From NCBI RefSeq assembly GCF_900007165.1, contig NZ_CYGY02000032.1, positions 268,598 through 332,597 of the forward strand: a stretch of 64,000 nt of DNA. The letters run 5' to 3'. The first letter of the stretch is position 1; every line of letters begins with the position of its first letter. Shown here one piece after another: positions 43,134-51,713 of the stretch. Below the pieces are notes generated by a model. The model made no database searches. It was not told the DNA's origin and saw only the letters and a list, made by a program, of their open reading frames with translations. The position numbers and the translations under genes were made by a program. This DNA is from Paraburkholderia piptadeniae. GTDB taxonomy: Bacteria > Pseudomonadota > Gammaproteobacteria > Burkholderiales > Burkholderiaceae.

Positions 43134-43838
43134 TCACTTCGGGTCCGCGTCGATCGCCCAGTCGACGGCCCGTTGCGCATGCAGCGCTGTAGTATCGAAG
43201 ACAGGCAGCGCGGAGTCTTCCTGTTCGATCAGCAGCGTGATCTCCGTGCAGCCAAGAATGACGGCTTGCGCACCGCGCGCTTTCAAAGCCTCGATCACGT
43301 TCCGATAGATCGCGCGCGAATGCGGCTCGATCACGCCATGGCACAACTCGTCGTAGATGATTCGGTGCACGTTCGCGCGGCCTTCGTCATTGGGGACCAG
43401 CGTGTCGAGCCCGAAACGCTCGCGCAGGCGCCCGGCGTAGAACGTCTGCTCCATCGTATAGCGCGTGCCGAGCAAGCCGACACGCTCGATGCCTGCCGCG
43501 CGCAGCGCTTCGCCCGTCGGGTCGGCGATGTGCAGGAAAGGCACGGTGATCGCCGTCTCGATCGCTTCGTACACGCGGTGCATCGTATTCGTCGCGAGCA
43601 GCACGAGATCGGCGCCGCCGCGCTCCAGTTGCCGCGCGGCATCGGCCATCTGCGCGCCGAGCGCATGCCAGTCGCCTGCGCGCTGATTTGCTTCGACGGG
43701 TGCGAAATCGACGGTCAGCATCAGGCTGCGCGCGTTGTGATGGCCGCCGAGGCGCGCCTTCGCTTGACGGTTCATCAGCCGGTAGTACTCGGCCGACGAT
43801 TCCCAGCTCATCCCGCCGATCACGCCTATCGTCTTCAT
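43134..43838 (-). CDS. Aspartate/glutamate racemase family protein (YgeA-type)
   Basis: 234 residues from the ATG at 43838 (MKTIGVIGGMSWESSAEYY). PLP-independent racemase fold. Most members use two cysteines. Here the first position is Thr83 in LATNTMH and the second is Cys197 in LGCTEI, the same pair and numbering as I recall for the atypical E. coli YgeA L-Asp/Glu racemase. That supports this start rather than one at 43859. It likely makes D-Asp/D-Glu from the L forms; substrate is inferred. Divergent from the CodA-like gene. Confidence 0.85.
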   Translation of the reverse strand: MKTIGVIGGMSWESSAEYYRLMNRQAKARLGGHHNARSLMLTVDFAPVEANQRAGDWHALGAQMADAARQLERGGADLVLLATNTMHRVYEAIETAITVPFLHIADPTGEALRAAGIERVGLLGTRYTMEQTFYAGRLRERFGLDTLVPNDEGRANVHRIIYDELCHGVIEPHSRAIYRNVIEALKARGAQAVILGCTEITLLIEQEDSALPVFDTTALHAQRAVDWAIDADPK

Positions 43839-44036
43839 CTCGTTTCCGTGCCCGTTCATGTTGGTTGTGTCCCGTCCGCCGAGTATAGGACGGCGGCGCA
43901 CGCGCGAGCGGTACGCATCGCGTGCTGCCAGCCGGTACAGCATGGTCGTTTGTCCTATGCCGTCGGGACGATGCGGGATCAGCGCCACACGCCTTTGTTC
44001 CGCCGATAGAATCGGTGTCATGCAAAGGAGCCGCCA

Positions 44037-45326
44037 ATGGACCTGATCATCCGTCGTGCCGTATTGCCGCGCAGCGCGGCGCAATCGAATGGCCCCGTCG
44101 ACATCGGTATCGAGGGCGGCCGAATTGCCGCCGTCGAGCCCGCGCTCGCAGCCACCGCGCGCGAAGAAATCGACGCGGACGGTTCGCTCGTCGCGCCGCC
44201 GTTCGTCGATGCGCACTTCCATATGGACGCGACGCTCTCGTATGGTTTGCCGCGCGTGAACGCGTCGGGCACCTTGCTCGAAGGCATCGCGCTATGGGGC
44301 GAACTGAAGCCGCATCTGACACAGGAAGCGCTCGTCGCGCGCGCGTTGCAGTATTGCGATTGGGCCGTCGCGCGCGGGCTGCTGGCCATCCGCACGCACG
44401 TCGATGTGTGCGACGAGCGCCTGCTCGCCGTCGAAGCGCTGCTCGAAGTGAAGCGCCGCGTCGCGCGTTATATGGATCTGCAACTGGTCGCGTTTCCGCA
44501 AGACGGACTGCTGCGCAGCGCGGGCGCGTTCGACAACCTCAAGCGCGCGATCGCGATGGGCGTCGACGTGGTCGGCGGCATTCCGCATTTCGAGCGCACG
44601 ATGGCGGACGGCGCGGAGTCGGTGCGCCTGCTATGCGAGTTCGCGGCCAAGAAAGGCTTGCGCGTCGACATGCATTGCGACGAATCGGACGACCCGATGT
44701 CGCGTCATATCGAAACGCTCGCCGCGCAGACTTACCGTCTCGGCATGCAAGGCCGCGTGACGGGCTCGCATCTGACGTCGATGCATTCGATGGACAACTA
44801 CTACGTCAGCAAGCTGCTGCCGCTGATGCGCGAGGCAGGCGTCGCGGCCATCGCGAACCCGCTGATCAACATCACGCTGCAAGGGCGTTCTGATACGTAT
44901 CCGAAGCGGCGCGGCATGACACGCGTGCCGGAGATGATGGCGGCGGGCATCGACGTCGCATTCGGTCACGATTGCGTGATGGACCCGTGGTACAGCCTCG
45001 GTTCCGGCGACATGCTCGAAGTGGCGCATATGGGTCTGCACGTCGCCCAGATGACGGGCATCGACGCGATGCATGCGTGCTTCGATGCCGTCACGGCGAA
45101 CGCGGCGCGTATCCTCGGGCTCGAAGGTTACGGCATCGAGCCGGGTTGCGATGCGAACCTCGTCGTGCTCGATGCGCGCGATGCCGTCGAAGCGATACGC
45201 TTGCGCGCGGCGCGGCTCGCCGTCGTGAGTCGAGGGAAAGTGGTGAGCCGCGCGCCGGCGGCGCGGGCGCACCTGTCGCTCGAAGGGCGGCCAGAGGAAG
45301 TGGATTTCAAGCTGCATCGCGAATAA
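44037..45326 (+). CDS. Cytosine-deaminase-like amidohydrolase (CodA family)
   Basis: 429 residues; AGGAG 8 nt before the ATG at 44037. Metal-dependent TIM-barrel deaminase. Metal and catalytic residues are visible: HxH (H60, H62) in DAHFHMD, H213 and E216 in DMHCDES, H245, and D312 in FGHDCVMDPWYS. The QGRSDTYPKRRGMTRV segment is very close to E. coli CodA. The residue after the metal aspartate, an Asp in E. coli CodA that contacts the base, is Cys313 here, so the substrate may not be cytosine. No permease gene (codB) is adjacent. Ends at a bidirectional hairpin. Confidence 0.85.
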   Translation: MDLIIRRAVLPRSAAQSNGPVDIGIEGGRIAAVEPALAATAREEIDADGSLVAPPFVDAHFHMDATLSYGLPRVNASGTLLEGIALWGELKPHLTQEALVARALQYCDWAVARGLLAIRTHVDVCDERLLAVEALLEVKRRVARYMDLQLVAFPQDGLLRSAGAFDNLKRAIAMGVDVVGGIPHFERTMADGAESVRLLCEFAAKKGLRVDMHCDESDDPMSRHIETLAAQTYRLGMQGRVTGSHLTSMHSMDNYYVSKLLPLMREAGVAAIANPLINITLQGRSDTYPKRRGMTRVPEMMAAGIDVAFGHDCVMDPWYSLGSGDMLEVAHMGLHVAQMTGIDAMHACFDAVTANAARILGLEGYGIEPGCDANLVVLDARDAVEAIRLRAARLAVVSRGKVVSRAPAARAHLSLEGRPEEVDFKLHRE

Positions 45327-45368
45327 AAAACGGCTCGATGGCGCGTGGCGCCGTCGAGCCGCTTTGGT
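45324..45368. terminator. Bidirectional terminator between the CodA-like gene and ntrC
   Basis: Stem CGGCTCGATGGCGC / GCGCCGTCGAGCCG with a 3-nt loop (one mismatch). The minus strand has a TTTTTT tail (best for ntrC); the plus side has only CTTTGGTTT. Confidence 0.85.
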
Positions 45369-45403
45369 TTCCATCACCTGAACGAAGTCGGATACATCAG
45401 AGC

Positions 45404-46918
45404 TCAGGATTCGAGGTTCAACTCCTGAATCTTGCGCGTGATCGTATTGCGTCCGATGCCAAGACGCTCCGCCGCTTCCACCTTGCGTCCGCGCGTGAAG
45501 TCGAGCGCTTCGCGGATCACGGCCGCCTCGAACCGGCGCGACAGCTCGTCCATCACATCGGAGGCGTTCTCGCGCAGGAGCTTCGCGACTTCGGTGCGCA
45601 GTCCGCTCTCCCATGCGGCGACAGGCGACGGTGTCGCCGCGCCGCCCTGCACGGCGGGCGTGCTTGGCAGAGGCGGCGCCGTGCCGTTTGCTAAGCCTGT
45701 GCCCGCCACGGCATCGATCGGCACCACCCCGCCGGGCGACATGAGCTCCGCGCCGGCCTGTTGCGTCGATACGAGATCGGGCGGCAAGTCCTTGACCTCG
45801 ATCGTCTGCGCGGGCGCCATCACGGTGAGCCAGTTCGCGAGGTTTTCGAGCTGGCGCACATTGCCCGGAAACGGCAGCGACGAGAGATACGCCAATGCCT
45901 CATCGGATACGCGCTTCGGCTCGACGCCGAGATCGCGCGCGCTTTTCTGCAGGAAGTGACGCGTCAGCAGCGGAATGTCTTCGCTTCGCTCGCGCAACGC
46001 GGGAAGACGCAAGCGGATCACATTCAGCCGGTGATACAGGTCCTCGCGGAACAGACCCTGACGCACGCGCGATTCGAGATTCTGATGCGTCGCGGCGATC
46101 ACGCGCACGTTCGCGCGCAGCGGGTTGTGTCCGCCGACGCGATAGAACTGACCATCGGACAGCACGCGCAACAGACGCGTCTGCAAGTCGAAGGGCATAT
46201 CGCCGATTTCATCGAGAAACAGTGTGCCGTTCTCAGCCTGCTCGAACCGGCCCTGGCGCATCGCCTGCGCGCCAGTGAACGCGCCTCGCTCATGACCAAA
46301 CAGTTCGGATTCCAGCAGATCTTTCGGAATCGCTGCCGTGTTGAGCGCGATGAACGGACCGTTCGCGCGTGGGCTATGTCGGTGCAAGGCGCGCGCGACA
46401 AGTTCCTTACCAGTGCCTGATTCGCCCGTAATGAGCACGGTCGCCGCCGAATGCGACAGGCGGCCGATCGCGCGGAACATGTCCTGCATCGCGGGTGCCT
46501 GGCCGAGCATCTCCGGCGCTTCGGCTACACGGTCGTCCCATGTATGCTCGCCGCGCACGCTTTCGTCGACGGCGCGACGAATCAGTTCGACGGCCTTGTC
46601 GATATCGAACGGCTTCGCGAGGTATTCGAATGCGCCGCCCTGGAATGCGGCGACCGCGCTGTCGAGGTCCGAGAACGCCGTCATGATGATGACGGGCAGC
46701 CCCGGCACCCGGTCGCGCACGGTCTGCAGCAGTTCGAGCCCGGAGCCGCCTGGCATCCTGATATCGGAGACGAGCACTTGCGGGCTGTCGTGTTCCAGCG
46801 CGCCCGCGGCTTCGCGGACGTTCGCGAAGCTGCGCGTCGCGAAGTTCTCGCGTGCGAGTGCTTTTTCGAGCACCCAGCGGATCGATTGATCGTCGTCTAC
46901 TATCCAGATCGGCTTCAT
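45404..46918 (-). CDS. ntrC: Nitrogen regulation response regulator NtrC (GlnG)
   Basis: 504 residues. Sigma54 enhancer-binding activator. Receiver with phospho-acceptor D52 (LVSDIRMPGG), AAA+ domain with Walker A GESGTGKE (165-172) and the sigma54-contact loop GAFTGA (212-217), and a C-terminal Fis-type HTH (AAERLGIGRNTITRKIQEL). Activated by NtrB under nitrogen limitation. The order glnA-ntrB-ntrC, all minus strand, is the enterobacterial one. Confidence 0.96.
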   Translation of the reverse strand: MKPIWIVDDDQSIRWVLEKALARENFATRSFANVREAAGALEHDSPQVLVSDIRMPGGSGLELLQTVRDRVPGLPVIIMTAFSDLDSAVAAFQGGAFEYLAKPFDIDKAVELIRRAVDESVRGEHTWDDRVAEAPEMLGQAPAMQDMFRAIGRLSHSAATVLITGESGTGKELVARALHRHSPRANGPFIALNTAAIPKDLLESELFGHERGAFTGAQAMRQGRFEQAENGTLFLDEIGDMPFDLQTRLLRVLSDGQFYRVGGHNPLRANVRVIAATHQNLESRVRQGLFREDLYHRLNVIRLRLPALRERSEDIPLLTRHFLQKSARDLGVEPKRVSDEALAYLSSLPFPGNVRQLENLANWLTVMAPAQTIEVKDLPPDLVSTQQAGAELMSPGGVVPIDAVAGTGLANGTAPPLPSTPAVQGGAATPSPVAAWESGLRTEVAKLLRENASDVMDELSRRFEAAVIREALDFTRGRKVEAAERLGIGRNTITRKIQELNLES

Positions 46919-46953
46919 ATAGGTCCGTCAGAAGTCTTGTATTGCGTGTCGTG

Positions 46954-48096
46954 TCAGCAGTTGAGCGGCAGCAGAATCTGAAACTCGGTGTGACCCGGAC
47001 GGCTCTCCACTTCGATCATCCCTTCGTGCTGTTGCACGAATGTCTGCGCGAGCGTGAGGCCAAGACCGCTGCCATCGTCGCGCCCCGATACGAGCGGATA
47101 GAAAATGCGCTCGCGTATCTCTTCGGGAATGCCGGGCCCGTTGTCGACGATATGCAAGTCCAGTGCCAGCTTGCAAAGGCGCTTCGCGATCGTCACCTTG
47201 CGCGCGACACGCGTACGCAACTCGATGCGCGCATCGCCTTGCGAGATGCGTTCCCGCAATGCTTCGGCCGCGTTGCGCACGATGTTCAGCAGCGCCTGGA
47301 TCAGTTGCTCCTTGTCGCCGCGCAGATCGGGCACGCTCACGTCGTAGTCGCGCTCGATCGTGAGGCCGCGAGGAAACTCCGCGAGAATCACCGCGCGCAC
47401 GCGCTCGCACACTTCGTGAATGTTCACGTCGCCGACGATATGCGGATGACGATGCGGTTCGAGCAGCCGGTCGACAAGCGTCTGCAGCCGGTCCGATTCC
47501 TTGATGACGACCTGCGTGTACTCGCGCAACTCGTCGCGTTCGCGCGCGCCGAGTTCGAACTCGAGCAATTGCGCCGCGCCGCGAATGCCGCCGAGCGGAT
47601 TCTTGATCTCATGCGCGAGATTGCGGATCAGCTGCTTGTTGACGGCCGTCAGATCGTGAATGCGTTCTTCGCGATCGGAGCGCAGGTGGCGCTCGTTCTC
47701 GAAGAGTTCGAGCAGCACATAGTCCTGCACGCTCTCCAGAAATCCGACGACGGCATGCACGTGCAGCGGCTCGTGGCCGGGACGCTCGAGCACGGCATCG
47801 AGATGCGTCGCGTGAAAACGGTGCGCGGCGATCGCGGCGATGGTCGCCGTCAGTTCCTCGCCGTTCGTGAAGATGTCGGGCCATGCCATCTGCGTCAGTT
47901 GCCGGCGCGACATTTCGAGCATCGATTCCGCCGACGGGTTTGCGAACGCGACACGCAGCGTTCGCTTGTCGAGCACGAGCACGACGGTGGGCAACGCCTC
48001 GAAGCCCGGCAGCAAACCGGACTCGACGAGCTGCACATCGTCCGACAGCGCGTCGGTATGCCCTTTTCTGGCCTTGATCAGGTTCTTCAGTACCAT
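46954..48096 (-). CDS. ntrB: Nitrogen regulation sensor kinase NtrB (GlnL)
   Basis: 380 residues from the ATG at 48096 (MVLKNLIKARKGHTD). Soluble PAS-containing histidine kinase/phosphatase controlled by PII. PAS domain about 30-140, HisKA with the H-box NLAHEIKNPLGGIRGAAQ, and HATPase with NIVRNAAEAL and DGSGLGLTLAQTF. A start at 48123 is possible; neither has a strong ribosome site. It precedes ntrC by 35 bp. The glnA terminator lies 150 bp upstream. Confidence 0.95.
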   Translation of the reverse strand: MVLKNLIKARKGHTDALSDDVQLVESGLLPGFEALPTVVLVLDKRTLRVAFANPSAESMLEMSRRQLTQMAWPDIFTNGEELTATIAAIAAHRFHATHLDAVLERPGHEPLHVHAVVGFLESVQDYVLLELFENERHLRSDREERIHDLTAVNKQLIRNLAHEIKNPLGGIRGAAQLLEFELGARERDELREYTQVVIKESDRLQTLVDRLLEPHRHPHIVGDVNIHEVCERVRAVILAEFPRGLTIERDYDVSVPDLRGDKEQLIQALLNIVRNAAEALRERISQGDARIELRTRVARKVTIAKRLCKLALDLHIVDNGPGIPEEIRERIFYPLVSGRDDGSGLGLTLAQTFVQQHEGMIEVESRPGHTEFQILLPLNC

Positions 48097-48246
48097 CTTG
48101 CAGTCGGGTAGATAGCGTTGCATGAGGCTGGAGCAAGCGCTAGAGCGCCAACTCCGGCCGACAGCGATGGTGAAGCGGGCTTCAGCGCACGCGGTTCAAT
48201 ACGGCAACATCAATCTGCAATAGAACAGTCATCGCCTCGATCCAAC

Positions 48247-48273
48247 GAAAAAGGGACGGCGCCGCCGTCCCTT
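48247..48273 (-). terminator. Terminator between glnA and ntrB
   Basis: Minus-strand stem AAGGGACGGC / GCCGTCCCTT with a 3-nt loop followed by TTTTTCG; 65 nt after the glnA stop. It likely makes glnA expression much higher than ntrBC. Confidence 0.88.
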
Positions 48274-48337
48274 CATGACCGATCGCAGCGTCAGGGCTAC
48301 GCCTGCCCGCAAACGTGCGAACAGGGCGCAGCGCCTC

Positions 48338-49753
48338 TTACAGCGAGTAGTACAGTTCGAATTCGACCGGGTGCGTGGTCATACGCACGCGTTGCAGTTC
48401 GCTTTCCTTCAGTTCGATGTAAGCGTCGAGCATCGCATCCGTGAACACGCCACCGCGCGTCAGGAACTCGCGATCCTTGTCGAGTGCTTCCAGCGCCTGA
48501 TCGAGGCCGGCACACACGGTCGGGATCTTTGCATCCTCTTCCGGCGGCAGGTCGTATAGGTTCTTGTCCGCAGCTTCGCCCGGATGGATCTTGTTCTGCA
48601 CGCCGTCCAGACCTGCCATCATCAGCGCCGAGAAGCACAGGTACGGATTCGCGAGCGGGTCCGGGAAGCGCGTTTCGATACGGCGGCCCTTCGGATTCGG
48701 GACGTGCGGAATACGGATCGATGCCGAACGGTTACGTGCCGAGTAAGCGAGCTTCACGGGTGCTTCGAAGTGCGGCACGAGACGCTTGTACGAGTTCGTA
48801 CCCGGGTTCGTGATCGCGTTCAGCGCGCGAGCGTGCTTGATGATGCCGCCGATGTAGAACAGCGCGAATTCCGACAGGCCAGCATAGCCGTTGCCTGCGA
48901 ACATGTTCTGGCCGTCCTTCCAGATCGACTGGTGAACGTGCATGCCCGAACCGTTGTCGCCGACGACAGGCTTCGGCATGAACGTCGCCGTCTTGCCGTA
49001 CGTGTGCGCGACGTTGTGGACGATGTATTTCAGTTGCTGCGTCCAGTCAGCGCGCTGAACCAGCGTCGAGAACTTCGTGCCGATCTCGTTCTGGCCCTGG
49101 CCCGCCACTTCGTGGTGGTGAACTTCAACGGGAATGCCGATCTGTTCGAGCAGCAGGCACATTTCCGAGCGGATGTCCTGGAACGTGTCGACGGGGGCAA
49201 CGGGGAAATAGCCGCCCTTCGTGCCCGGACGATGGCCCGTGTTGCCGCCATCGAATTCCTTGCCCGACGACCACGGTGCTTCTTCCGAGCCGATCTTGAC
49301 GAAGCAGCCCGACTGGTCCGTGTTCCACTGGACCGAGTCGAAAATGAAGAATTCCGGTTCCGGACCGAAGAAGGCCGTGTCGCCGAGACCTGTGCTCTTC
49401 AGGTACGCTTCGGCGCGCTTCGCGAGCGAGCGCGGATCGCGCTCGTAGCCCTTGCCGTCAGCCGGTTCGACGACGTCGCAGGTCAGCACGAGGGTCGACT
49501 CTTCGTAGAACGGGTCGATGTAGGCAGTGTTCGCATCCGGCACGAGCAGCATGTCCGATGCTTCGATGCCCTTCCAGCCGGCAATCGAAGAACCGTCAAA
49601 TGCATGGCCGCTTTCAAACTTGTCTTCGTCGAATGCCGACACCGGCACCGAAACGTGTTGCTCTTTGCCGCGCGTGTCGGTGAAACGGAAGTCGACAAAC
49701 TTGACGTCCTCGTCCTTGACGAGTTGCATGACGTCGGCCACGGATTTACTCAT
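48338..49753 (-). CDS. glnA: Glutamine synthetase type I (GlnA)
   Basis: 471 residues, the normal GSI length. Makes glutamine from glutamate and ammonia. Motifs: FDGSSIAGWKG, PEPEFFIFD metal site, GSGMHVHQSIWK, and the adenylylation tyrosine Y400 in NLYDLPPEE, so it belongs to the class controlled by GlnE. Start at 49753 with AGGAGA upstream. A sigma54 promoter and NtrC-like sites precede it, in line with nitrogen control. Confidence 0.97.
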   Translation of the reverse strand: MSKSVADVMQLVKDEDVKFVDFRFTDTRGKEQHVSVPVSAFDEDKFESGHAFDGSSIAGWKGIEASDMLLVPDANTAYIDPFYEESTLVLTCDVVEPADGKGYERDPRSLAKRAEAYLKSTGLGDTAFFGPEPEFFIFDSVQWNTDQSGCFVKIGSEEAPWSSGKEFDGGNTGHRPGTKGGYFPVAPVDTFQDIRSEMCLLLEQIGIPVEVHHHEVAGQGQNEIGTKFSTLVQRADWTQQLKYIVHNVAHTYGKTATFMPKPVVGDNGSGMHVHQSIWKDGQNMFAGNGYAGLSEFALFYIGGIIKHARALNAITNPGTNSYKRLVPHFEAPVKLAYSARNRSASIRIPHVPNPKGRRIETRFPDPLANPYLCFSALMMAGLDGVQNKIHPGEAADKNLYDLPPEEDAKIPTVCAGLDQALEALDKDREFLTRGGVFTDAMLDAYIELKESELQRVRMTTHPVEFELYYSL

Positions 49754-49895
49754 AACCTATCTCCTGATTAACGAATTCGGCGGGTTGAGCCGCCGCCCAA
49801 TCTAGCTGACCAGCCCCGACGCGTCCACCCCTCGAATACCGGCATATTGGGGTCGACCGTTTCTGGCGTCGGGCCAGTTCGATCGGGACCAATAA

Positions 49896-49911
49896 AGCAG
49901 CTTCCATGCCA
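49896..49911 (-). promoter_or_regulatory. Sigma54 promoter of glnA
   Basis: Minus-strand TGGCATGGAAGCTGCT gives GG-N10-GC with the expected -24/-12 spacing; it matches the TGGCAC-N5-TTGCW consensus except at two positions. The predicted start near 49885 gives a leader of about 130 nt. Confidence 0.75.
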
Positions 49912-50020
49912 TATTTTGGTCGAACATGCGCCGACTCGTCGCAGCGCCAACGCTGACGCGCCTTTGCGGGGAACCGGCGCACACCGTTTGCGGGAATTGC
50001 GCGGCTTAAAGCCGCCTTGT

Positions 50021-50037
50021 TGCACCATCGACGTGCA
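50021..50037. promoter_or_regulatory. NtrC-like binding site 1
   Basis: TGCACCATCGACGTGCA: perfect TGCAC...GTGCA arms with seven bases between, fitting GCAC-N7-GTGC (NtrC). It lies about 115 bp upstream of the sigma54 promoter. Confidence 0.65.
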
Positions 50038-50061
50038 TCATAAAAATCCGCACCTGCTTAA

Positions 50062-50107
50062 TATTCCATTCTGGTGCATGAAGCCCATTTTGCACCAGAA
50101 TGAAGCA
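50062..50107. promoter_or_regulatory. NtrC-like binding sites 2 and 3
   Basis: TTCCATTCTGGTGCA (ending 50078) and TGCACCAGAATGAAGCA (50091-50107) are partial palindromes of the NtrC type facing each other, centres about 29 bp apart (three helical turns). Each matches 12-13 of 15 positions of GCACCA-N3-TGGTGC. Confidence 0.6.
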
Positions 50108-50200
50108 CGCCGCGTACCGTCGACTTTCGCTTTCGATTGTGCGGCCCGGCATGCGCGTGCTTGCTAGAATGATTTTTTGGCTCCGAGGAGATCTGCTGTC

Positions 50201-50665
50201 ATGAGTACGCTCGAACAGTTGTACAGCCAGGCTGAAAAGCGCCGTGTCGAAAACCAGCTTCCGTATGCGGGCGCCGTCACGCCTGCCGAAGCGTTCGAGC
50301 TTCTGCAACTCGACCCGCGCGCCCGCCTCGTCGACGTCCGCACGCGCGCCGAGCTCGATTGGGTCGGCCGCCCCGTCGTCGGCGATGGCCAGTATGCGCA
50401 TGTCGAATGGACGCGCTATCCGGGCGGCGTGCCGAATGTCGAGTTCATCGACCAGCTGCGCCAGATCGCGACACCCGATACGCCCGTGCTGCTCCTGTGC
50501 CGCAGCGCCGCGCGCTCCAAGCTCGCCGCGATTGCCGCGACGCAGGCCGGATTCACGAAGGCGCTGGATCTGCTCGAAGGCTTCGAAGGCGACAAGGATG
50601 GCCAAGGGCATCGCAAGACGGTTTCGGGCTGGTGTTTCCGCGGCTTGCCTTGGATCGGCGCGTAA
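50201..50665 (+). CDS. Single-domain rhodanese-like sulfurtransferase
   Basis: 154 residues from the ATG at 50201, GAGGAG upstream. Rhodanese domain with ARLVDVRTRAELDWVG and the active-site loop around Cys100 (LLLCRSAARS). The CRSAAR loop fits sulfurtransferase activity rather than Cdc25 phosphatase. It could carry sulfane sulfur for biosynthesis; no partner is evident. A terminator follows at 50719. Confidence 0.88.
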   Translation: MSTLEQLYSQAEKRRVENQLPYAGAVTPAEAFELLQLDPRARLVDVRTRAELDWVGRPVVGDGQYAHVEWTRYPGGVPNVEFIDQLRQIATPDTPVLLLCRSAARSKLAAIAATQAGFTKALDLLEGFEGDKDGQGHRKTVSGWCFRGLPWIGA

Positions 50666-50718
50666 GACGCAACGACTCAAACACGACGAACGGAAGCCCA
50701 GGGCTTTCCAGAATCACG

Positions 50719-50755
50719 CGGCGCACGGTGTGAACCGTGCGCCGCTTTCGTTTGC
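50719..50755 (+). terminator. Terminator of the rhodanese gene
   Basis: A 12-bp perfect stem (GCGGCGCACGGT / ACCGTGCGCCGC) with a 4-nt loop and a T-rich tail (TTTCGTTT). Confidence 0.8.
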
Positions 50756-50857
50756 GCTTCCAGTTGAATCGTCCGCGCGCGATATGACACGCGGATGATG
50801 TTCTTCGGACGGCGCGCGTTGTATGCCCTCCTGCGCAGCGCCGACAACTCGCCGCGA

Positions 50858-51694
50858 TCAGCCGCGCGACCGGGCTTGCGCCATCACCGCTTCCGGCTCG
50901 ACGATATCCCCGCCGAGCAGATGCACGCCTTCGCGCAACTTGACGAACGCCGCCGCGACGGCCTCGGGCTCGCCCTTCACGCCGAGATCGATATGACGGC
51001 GCGCGTAAATGCCGCCCCGCTCGGCATCGCCGACGCTCGGCAGGCTGAACACGCGCACGCCCGGGAAGTCGTGCTCGATCTTTTCCATCAACGGCGTCAG
51101 CGTCGACTCGGGCAGTTCGAACACCAGCAAAGACTTCTCCGCATGCGGCGTCGAGTGATGCAGATGCGCATACTTCGTATCCAGCACCCACTCGATCATC
51201 GGCCAGGCCATCACCGGGAAGCCGGGCACGAAATGATGATCGCCGACAGAGAAGCCAGGAATCTTGTTGTAGCCATTCGGAATGATCGACGCGCCGCGCG
51301 GAAACGTGCCCATGTTCAGACGATGCAGGTTCTCGGGCGAATAGAAATCGACGGGTGCCGGCGCATTGGCCGGATGCATCTCGCGGATGCGCTCCTGGAT
51401 CAGCACTTTCGCTTCCGGATGCAGTTCGAGCGGCACGGCGAGCGCGGCGGCCGCGCATTGGCGCGTGTGATCGTCCGGCGTCGCGCCGATGCCGCCCGTC
51501 GAGAACACGACATCGCCCGATGCGAACGAGCGGTGCAACGTCGCCGTGATGCGCGCGGGATCGTCGCCGATATATTCGGCCCATGAGAGCGACAGCCCGC
51601 GCGCGCTCAGAAGCTGGATAACTTTAGGCAGATGCTTGTCGACGCGCCTGCCCGACAGGATTTCATCGCCGATGATGATGACGCCAAATGCCAT
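50858..51694 (-). CDS. Molybdopterin-binding (CinA/MoaB-like) domain protein
   Basis: 278 residues from the ATG at 51694 (MAFGVIIIGDEILSGRRVDKHL). The MoCF/CinA N-terminal domain covers about 1-170: IIIGDEILSG, STGGIGATPDDHT and a GRS-like segment are typical. The CinA amidase C-terminal domain is absent; instead there is a ~100-residue C-terminal half with PGFPVMAWPMIEWVL. Family name is from recognition only; real substrate unknown. It is 19 bp downstream of the EI24 gene and probably co-transcribed with it. Confidence 0.85.
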   Translation of the reverse strand: MAFGVIIIGDEILSGRRVDKHLPKVIQLLSARGLSLSWAEYIGDDPARITATLHRSFASGDVVFSTGGIGATPDDHTRQCAAAALAVPLELHPEAKVLIQERIREMHPANAPAPVDFYSPENLHRLNMGTFPRGASIIPNGYNKIPGFSVGDHHFVPGFPVMAWPMIEWVLDTKYAHLHHSTPHAEKSLLVFELPESTLTPLMEKIEHDFPGVRVFSLPSVGDAERGGIYARRHIDLGVKGEPEAVAAAFVKLREGVHLLGGDIVEPEAVMAQARSRG

Positions 51695-51713
51695 TGCAGC
51701 CTCGTGTCGAATG

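Larger units (their letters stand above)
49754..50200. other. Divergent control region glnA / rhodanese
   Basis: About 450 bp. Holds the sigma54 promoter of glnA and three NtrC-like sites (listed). TAGAAT at 50165-50170 may be the -10 of the rhodanese gene. No gene is seen. Confidence 0.6.

Noticed and set aside
48338..49753. Plus-strand frame opposite glnA as a regulator
   Set aside because: Shadow of the highly biased glnA codons.
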